Shown here piece after piece: positions 41,801 to 49,300 of a stretch of 64,000 bases of DNA; within the stretch, counting starts at the first letter, position 1, and each line of letters begins with the position of its first letter. Location: assembly GCA_905221605.1 (NCBI GenBank), contig CAJNDS010002446.1, positions 965,129-1,029,128 of the forward strand, in the 5' to 3' direction. The notes under the pieces are model-generated. The model ran no database searches and was not told where the DNA came from. It saw nothing but the letters and a program-made list of their open reading frames with translations. A program made the translations under genes and the position numbers. The DNA is from Symbiodinium natans. Taxonomy: Eukaryota; Sar; Dinophyceae; Suessiales; Symbiodiniaceae.

Positions 41801-43304
41801 GGGCGGTCCCGCCTCCTGAGGGCCTGGCGGAACTGCTCGACCCCGCAACCCCGGGGGCGTCCTGACCATCGTCAGACACCTCTTCCCCGTCGGCGCCTTC
41901 CCCGGCCGCCCGACTCTCTCCCTCTCGGCGCAGTGTTTTGAGGGACTCCTCACGCTTGGTGATCTTCTCCAGCTTCACCATCGCAGTTCCCGCAACCTCC
42001 AGTATTTTCGACTGGAGCTTCTGCGCTCTCAGAAGAGCTTCGGACCGCGCGAGGTACTCCTTCGCGCTGCTGACCACCGACTGGCCGAGCACGAGGACTC
42101 CTTCCTCTGTGCTCTCGGCCTGGGCCCCACTAGCGGGCTCCTCGTCCTCCTTCACCTTGACCGCGGCTGGAGGCGCCCGCGTGTCGGGAAGATCCGAGCT
42201 GGAACTGTCTTCCTCGACACCTTCAGCTTCTCGGGCTGCCTCTTCCTCGAGCGAGTCTTCGGCCTCGAGGACGTTGGGGGCAGGGATGTTGCGCCTAGGG
42301 TACACCTTGGGCTTCGCTGGAACTATCGAAGTCCTAGGAGTCCCTGAACGACGCCCTTTTGCCTTAGGCGCGGCCTTCGGAGGGGTAACAGGTTGGGCGG
42401 CCCCCGCGGCCATGACACGGTCCGCAGGGGCCAGCACAACCGTCGAGGAGCTCGCCGCGCCACTGCTGGCCGCAGCAGCTTGGGACGCTTGGACCGTGCC
42501 CAGTTTCGGCCCTCGCCCCAATGGCGGGTGGGGGCCCGCACTGGTGTCGCCTAAACTCTTTAAGTCGACACGCTGGACCAACCGATCCACTTCCAACTCA
42601 GCTATCAAGACTGAGTAGACAGGCGAGCCCTTGGGGAGTGCCCAGATGCGGGAAATGCCGGTGGCTCTAATCTGGCCAGTGAGGGCCACCCCATCCGCTC
42701 CAGCATAGATGGGCACTCCGGCGTCCCGCAGGACCGCCAGTCGGACCTCGACTATGCAAGTCGATCCGCGGCGGAACCCGCGCCTTCCGTCCTCCCACTG
42801 CGTGGGGCAGTGTCCTAGGACGTAGTGCACCCCGAGGCGGCCTCCCGGCCCGCCGCCGGGGATCAAGCCGTTCTGCATCAGGCTTGGCACGACATGCAGG
42901 TCCGTGCCGTGCCACATGGCCGGGCCATACTGATGTATGAGGTCGTCGATGGCCGTCTCACTTAGGCCCTCCATCATGAACCCCATCGGATGGCCGCAAT
43001 CGGCAGAGTGGCCTTGGAAGGCACGAAGGAAACCAGCGTGTGAGGTGTCCAACCTCGGTTTCCGCTGGTTGGCGTCGTGCGCGACCGCCTGGTTGTACTG
43101 GTTGATGGTGATGCCGAGTTGTTCGATCAACTCATCAACCGGGTAGAGGCCGCCCGGACCGAACCGGCCTCTGCAGCCACCTTCGCCGTGCCGCATGCAT
43201 CGGACTAGCAGGCGCTGCACGTCGTCGATCGAGGGCGTTCCCTTTCGGCCCTTAGGGCCTGGGCTCTTGCTCTTGCCCCTGCCCTTCGATCCTCCTCCAC
43301 CCAT
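38841..43304 (-). CDS. cargo polyprotein half: Tpt1/KptA-like RNA 2'-phosphotransferase, Zn fingers, SWIM, PLD nuclease
   Basis: 1487 residues from the ATG at 43304, chosen because MGGGGSKG is shared with copy A and precedes the first domain. Residues 26-224 match Tpt1/KptA. They carry the paired Arg-His (R38, H39), the RAxQGHS signature (R94-S100), WHGT (131-134), an Arg pair in the C-lobe (R178/R179) and a GVALT strand, so the Arg-His-Arg-Arg active site looks complete. Known members remove the splice-junction 2'-phosphate of tRNA using NAD+. A long acidic linker follows, then C2H2 (about 516-545), a RanBP2-like finger missing one Cys (about 793), a perfect RanBP2 finger (about 917), a Gly/Lys tract (about 1020-1055), SWIM (about 1140-1160), and PLD (about 1276-1460) with H1392-x-K1394 and GSLN. 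The PLD Asp is displaced by three residues. The role in the element is unknown. Confidence 0.85.
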   Translation of the reverse strand: MGGGGSKGRGKSKSPGPKGRKGTPSIDDVQRLLVRCMRHGEGGCRGRFGPGGLYPVDELIEQLGITINQYNQAVAHDANQRKPRLDTSHAGFLRAFQGHSADCGHPMGFMMEGLSETAIDDLIHQYGPAMWHGTDLHVVPSLMQNGLIPGGGPGGRLGVHYVLGHCPTQWEDGRRGFRRGSTCIVEVRLAVLRDAGVPIYAGADGVALTGQIRATGISRIWALPKGSPVYSVLIAELEVDRLVQRVDLKSLGDTSAGPHPPLGRGPKLGTVQASQAAAASSGAASSSTVVLAPADRVMAAGAAQPVTPPKAAPKAKGRRSGTPRTSIVPAKPKVYPRRNIPAPNVLEAEDSLEEEAAREAEGVEEDSSSSDLPDTRAPPAAVKVKEDEEPASGAQAESTEEGVLVLGQSVVSSAKEYLARSEALLRAQKLQSKILEVAGTAMVKLEKITKREESLKTLRREGESRAAGEGADGEEVSDDGQDAPGVAGSSSSARPSGGGTAQSAPAPEEPRPNADGRYGCSAPGCGLAFESLVQYHLHQAACHGASLPPNLGISPSAPLDPFRQDWRGRLFRRGKDGEYGEVPMLRVIRYHKANGYDHSKVPLLKRGDRIQLEDASHHIYGGSHPPGWLRDDPELDPPPEGSSSGGSTPKSEPKEEAEPRPPREAAQRGRALEPPKGDVQRRLAERRSKRDYSPDLVTPLDDLHAKEIDSFFAGDPAADSLDVILMRAEVRTESHLKVGREEEEPLVKEEQEEETEVVKDEEVSVEMEEGTADEADEVALPANRAYVEGRFYPYGSWRRFFCEAINPVTEDQCLTTHAGGPNAGAPCDGRWINGIDIGWWEVDPQTAPEQWRRRFSAEELEEQQARADAARLLSDEELAEALQAAEEAQAAERAKKRERRQAEKAERDDHISEALRIAGWQCPNCYEWNLSFRQLCFRCSTPLRLAEVVSRGIPDPRRGEERDSGSESSQDELEYEILLANRAMDQETIQPLLRSKHKKRGGKKRREEATYGKGRDPWSAWADARGKGQGKPKGRGKSDAKGKPKGRGKYAWGTFAAGIVAALQPRPSTSWVPAFPCGSARPPPSVPLPPRTPFFLGRGLLNRLMHAAPEARLSQLLGSEATFEVASSKKGVTHKVWVHLKEETAACGCRAYLAEGRCGHCDAAMDTARSLGFLHAAQRGAGSALTDSIRSTASETLAKGKVVLGLGNSEGCFSQLAAKSRGLSCFQGLAGRDLAAAPADGASAAHGQSGSVQRAATAIVARTPGRRNKGPAPARSSPVKEAEFLAGGPYVQAAQTLLGSGAAEDVIYIRAYSLDCPSCIEAIEASLGKGASVRIVADMGQCHRTKLQWQALKRLAAAGAEVKVGCGTSVRDAYARDGRGAKVGTGIQGLHHAKALCLLRPDGAVVLIGSLNFTTSSKANAEAGLKLEVPKTHSVVQSYIEDFQRVSAEAFSLDEAAAKRPQLERASSSNVAGNTARAPNTAPQGIE

Positions 43305-46300
43305 CGCGGCACTGAGGCCCGCGGCTTTGCTGGACCTCCGATGGGCGAGGGAAACCTGACGCGCCCTTGAGCGGGACACGGCCCGCTGCAAGGGGCCGGT
43401 GTGCAGTAGTGGTAGGTAGCCGCTCCCGCGCGGCCAGGGCACGGCCCGCAGCGGGGCCTTGTGGTTGACCACGAAGGTCCGGGCGACCGATCGGTCGCTC
43501 CCGCGCGGTCTGGTCGCGACCCGCAGCGGGGCGCAGTGCACAGGCACGAACGCGGGGAGGGACTACCTACCCTAGGCTCTACAACACACTTGAACCGCTG
43601 CGGCGGGGGTTTGGGGAGTTTCCTTAAGGTCTGGGCTTTAAGGCTTCTACGGCTTCTGCTTCGACCTTGGACCGAACCTCTAGGCCTGCTTGCAAGACAC
43701 TGGCTACGGGACAAACGAACGAAGCTGCACGCGACGAACGACGAAAAATCCTTCTGCCCGCAGACCGGCGACCTGGGAAACGGCCCGCCCCAAAAACACC
43801 CGCCCTGAACACAGAAACACCCTAACAGCCCCAACATCCTGAGCATCAGAACGCGCGTGGGGTGATTCTGGTCCGAGCGCGCCGCGTCATGGTTCGCGCG
43901 CTTGGAGTTGTGCGCACCGCGAACGCCTAAGGCTTCAAGAGCAGACGACGCGCTCTGCGGAGCCGCGACTGCCCCCTTGGCGCACGCTTCGCGCACCGCC
44001 CCCTCGGCTTGGGCATCAGTGAAAAACTGCCCATCAATGACCCTACCCGTCCTAACAGTAAGATCATCCACGTAGGCTATCCACTCCTTGGTATACTTAA
44101 GGCGCCTACCTCTGCCGGGGGCATAGGCCCTATCAACCACAAAGTTGAAATCATCCGGGCCGTTAATCGGGCCAAAGGTGAGGCCGACAGGGAGATATTT
44201 CCCTGATCTTGCCACAATGGCCAACACCTCGCGAGCACGCTTGGTGTTCCTAATCTGATTAAACCCACTAACCGCATCCACGAAGGTATACCAAACCGAA
44301 CCTACTGCGGCGGCGAGCACATCGCTGCCCCGCCGACAATAGTACGTGGAGCGCTTAATTCGGGCATTCACACGGCGGTAGTCAACCACCAGGCGTCGCT
44401 TCCTATGCCGCTTGTAGCTGGGCATTTCCTTGGTCGGAAACGGCGCAGATCCCCAAGCCGAGCTGCCGCGGATCAACTGACCCCGCTTGCATTCTTCTTC
44501 AAGCTTGTCGTCGACCCATTGCGCGGACTCGCCCCTCAGACTGTGAGGCTGGGACGAGACCGGCGGCCCGGTGGGGATGCAGTCATGGGCGAACTTCCTG
44601 ACCGTGGTCCTGGTGGTGTCCTCCACCCAGAACCCAGCGGCCTTTCGCCGTATGACCTCCCTGACGGCTGCGATGTCAGCATCGGTCAGCCCTGGTCTGG
44701 TTGGTCCAGGCTCGATCTTCAAACCCGACCATACGAGGTCTCTATAGGCCTCGGTGCGCCTAGGATCCTCCGCGACCTTCTCGCCCGCAAGAGCATAGAC
44801 CTCAAGGTCAGCCCGGACGGAATCCCAGTCCTTGGCGTCCGCCTTGGTCCGCCAAAACGCTTCCTTCTCCGCGGCATACTTATCCACCTCCTTATCCAGC
44901 TCGGCACGCTCTGCTGGCGTGAGGTCCTCGCCCGAGCGCACGTCCGGGAGGGGAACGACTGGAGAGGGCTGTGGCGCAGCCGCGGCGCTATCTGCACCCG
45001 CAGTGGCTGGAAAGCTTTCAACTGCAGCGGTGCACAGCTCTTCTGCGCCCCTCAGACCAAGGTCCTGGAGCGAGGCGCAGAAAGCCGCCCCTATGAGGTT
45101 GTAGTCAGCTTGCGCGCGCTCAACGTGCTTGTGCTGCACTGCGCCTAACGCATCCGGCCTACTACACCTCAAACCTACCGATTCTAAGCTGAAATCGGCG
45201 AGCCACAGGGCCCCGCTCTCAACGAGGTTGCCGCGGCCACTGGCCCGCGCGAACTGGCACATGTCAGCCCGCACGAAAGCCCAAGGCCAGCGTGGCTCTG
45301 CGAGCGTCCCAAACAAGGCGCCCCACTCTTCTAGCCGCCAGGGTTCCCACTCGCCCTTTTGCGCCTGCAAACGCAGCGCGACGTGGGCGCCCGCGCGCGT
45401 GCGTTCCTGCGCACACCGGACGACTAGTTGGAGGAAAGCTCGGGGCACATCCTTGCCCTCGAGCCCAATCACGAGCACCTTCGGCTCTGCGCGCAGAACA
45501 GCGCCGCTAATGGCCTCTAAGTGCTCTTCTGCGGCCAGGTTCCAGGCGATCCCGTAGGCCTGCTTGCCTTGCACAAAAGCGGGAACAACCCTGTACCCGT
45601 GCCTCCTGGCCGCGTCGGAAACGACCGCGTCACCCCAAGCAACCTCTAAGACGTCGGCAACCCCTCCAAGGAAATACCGCCGGAACCAACTCTCGACAGC
45701 ACCCGACTCTGGGGAAGCCCTAGGCTGCAACACGCGGGGTTCCGCGACCAAGAGGTCCGCGAGGGCCTCTTGGATCGAGAGCACACTCGAGCCGGCGCGG
45801 GACGCTCGCTCGAGCGTCCTGTCCTGCAACGAATACGCTCCCTTGTCCAACTTTCTGGCCGAGGCTGCAGCAAGCACGCCGTCGCGGTTTAGGTCGATCT
45901 TGGAAATGATTTCCTTAACAGAAACCGCTTCGTGGGCCGGACGGGTCCCTTCTGAAAGCGTGAGCGCTCCGTCCTCGGCGATATATGCAAGCCGCCATTT
46001 GACGCGAACTCCGCTGGCGTCGGGGAGATAGCGGTGCACGCCGACCTGCGCACGGGCCGCATCTACCTGCGTGACCCGTCCTAACCTGCACACCTTCGGG
46101 CCTCCACCTACACCCCGATAGGCAATGCGGTCACCAAGGCGGAGGACGAAGTCCCTCCCGCGCCTGGTCAGCGTGAACTCCACCTGCTTGGCGTCGCCTT
46201 GAACCTGTTGCCCTAAGCTGGGGCGAGACGAGCCGTCCCCGCCGGTTTCACCGTCTTCAAAGACGACCGGCTCGCGGGATTCCGCGCCATCTGCATCCGC

Positions 46301-49300
46301 AGGAACAAGAATGCAGTCTTCTGCGTGCGCCTCCATCGGGCCGCGCCGGGCGGAAGAAGTACCCCCCGCCTCCATCGACACGGGCTCCAAGGTGAGCCTG
46401 TGGCCCTTAACTTCCAACACGCGCCAGGGGCCGGTCAGACCCGGTTTCCAAGGCACACGCCCCGCCCCCTCTGAACGGGCCCTCGGAGCGTTCCAGACCA
46501 CTCGGTCGCCTGGCTTAAGGTCCACAGTGCGCCTGCGCCTATGGCGATTTGCAAGTTTCGCCCACGCTTCTGAAGACCGCGTCCAGTGCTCTCGGACCGC
46601 AGCAGCTAGTTCCGAGAACTGCTTAAACTGGCTCCGAGCCCAATCAGAGATGGGTTCAAACTGCAAGGCGTCTCGCAGGACGTCCTTTTCAAGTGGTAGA
46701 GCGAGCGACCAGCTCCGCTCTAGGTCCCTCGGGGTATACCCGTGGGGTCCCGGAGTGTTATCTATGACGTACTCCGCCACCACGAGCCAATCCGACCAAG
46801 CTTCGGAAAGGGAGGCGCCGACTTGCCTGACGACCGCCCCCAGCACCTTTTGAACTTCTTGGTGGACTCGCTCGTTTGCGCCCAACTCACAAGGCCTCAA
46901 GGGCGCGCTGAACCGCCACTCGGTCCCAAGCATAGCGCTGAGTTCTGCCATGAGCGCATTCTTGAACTCTGGCCCTCTATCCGACCTGATGAGGCTCGGG
47001 ATCGTCCTGCTGCGAAGCACACAGCGCACGAACGCCCTCCTGACTTCAGCATGAGTCAGAGACCTCATCGGCTCGAGGAGGACAGCATGACTGAGGCAAT
47101 CGAAGTACGTAAGCGAGTACCTATGCCCTTCCCTGTCTTCTCGGTTCGGGCCTTCACAGTCCACGCTGACTTCCTGCCAGCATGTCTCGGCGCCACATTT
47201 GACCGCACGAGCCTCGACCTTCGTCGGTCGAGAGCGGCCCTTAATGCAAGCGAGACATTTGGCGACCCAGGTCCGCACATCTTTCTCTAAGTCGGGCCAC
47301 CAGACTGCCCTCTCTAGCAGCTTGATGGTAACCTCAGCAGACCTATGGGCCCCAAGGACTCCGCAGTGGACTGAATTGTAGCAAGCGCGGCGCCAGGTCA
47401 CTCCATTCGCGCCCGCAGCCCCGTTGGGAACCACTGGGACAACGACGGTTTGACCCGTCCTGAGGGTCACCTCGCGCTCGAGCAACCCGTCTCCGGAGAT
47501 CACCATCGGCGGCTCTGGCTTGCGAATCGAGCCCGCCAATGAGGGATCGCGCCGCTGGCCCTCGTACCACGCCGTACGAAGGGATCCCGTGACCCGGAAC
47601 TCCGAAATGTTCGCCGCGTCCCTTGCCTCGACCGCAAGCTGCTCACGACGATTTTCGCCCTCTTCCGCGATCAGGCTCAAAGACGGAACTCCGCCCTTAA
47701 ACTCGACCTTGACCTTGGTTGAGGAATGGTCCCAAATGCACAGGATAGGGCTATGGCTGACGAGCTCTAGAACCACTGCAGGGCCCTTGTGCTCCTCACC
47801 CAAAAACGCCAAAACTCTACCCTTCAGCTTGCACTCATTGGCATTCTTTCCGCGACTGATAGCGCCCGCGGTCCAATGCCCTTCTACGCCCTCATTGGAC
47901 GAAGAGAATTGAGCAAGGACCCTTGACGCCTGCCGGGTAGAACTGCGGGGATCCGAAGCTTCTCCGGTTGCCCGCCAGCCAATGACCTGCGTAACTCTAC
48001 CCACAAGGGCTACCAGCTTGCTGAAGGCGGGGTCTAAGGCAACCTCCTTGCCCTTAGACCTCCAGAGCACTTCACACTGCTCATTCACGACATGTCTGTG
48101 GCCGTGCCAGTTCACCTCTGACGACCAACGCACGACGATGTCGCCCTGAACCACATTCAGGGGCGAGCAGTTGTGCCCCGCCACCACAGCACCATCTTCT
48201 CGAACCACCCATGTGGTCCAGTGAGGCTTCACATCGCCCCACTTGGAAAGATCCTTGTGCTGGGAGCCGAGGCTGAGCTTCATGGAATGGCTCTTCTTCC
48301 ATATCTTCCCACTCAGCATGCCATATGCTGTGGGAACTGGAGCATCTTTGGGCGTAGTCCTGAACCCTACCGCCCATTGCTGAATGGTTGAGGACCTAAC
48401 CCTAACTAATCCTCCTGTCCTATCCAAAGTTGCAAGGACGGAGTTGACCTCTAGGCCCACCTCATGGGTCTCAAGGTCGCCCTCAAGCGGAGGTTCGGGC
48501 TCCTCCCGCTCGGCTATCTCCACCGAGGTATCGACTGCCTCTTTCTCGATGCAGGCGGGGCAGCGAGAAAACAGGTAGGTCCGCTTGCCGCAGATGCACA
48601 GACCCTCATGGTCCCAGAGGGGTCGTGACGGTTCGTCCAGCATTCCTCTAATGCTGGCATCCTCGATGGAACGAACCGCGTCCAGCCTCAAGGACCGCAG
48701 AACTTCCGCCCCCAATGCCTGCTTCCCTACGATCCCAAATCCTCGCAGGGGAGGCTCCGGAAAATCCTTCTTGAGTTCCGGACAAGCCTCGGCCACTTCC
48801 AAGTGGCCCTGCTGCGTGCGCCAAAGGCGTGGCCGCACCGCCCAGATAGCCTTGATGCCTGCCCAAGCCTCTCCTACAGCCCTGGCTTCCTTGCGCTGCA
48901 GGTTCCTTGCTTGGAGCGTGAGCTCAACAACCAAAGGCCACCTAAGGACGGCTGTGACAAGCCCGCCTTGCCCTAGTCCTACGAGGAACTGCGGACGAAA
49001 CCCCGAAGCTTCCCTAAGAACCTTGGCACACGAAGTAAGCAAGTCGACCCTGATCCGCTTGATCTTCTTGGTCCCTGCGAGCCTGCCTGCCCCGCAATCG
49101 AAATGCGAGGCAAGCCCGTCGGTATCCTCAAACGGACCCCAACAACCCCTGACAGCCACAGAAACTCCAGGGAGGCTCGCTTGGAAGACACGCCTGATCT
49201 CAGTCAGCTCTGCGTCCTGCTCTTTCCAACGCGCATAGTCAAAGACAACCATGACGCGCGCCGGAAGGGCTGCGACGACGCACATCGGCACAGCCGCGGC

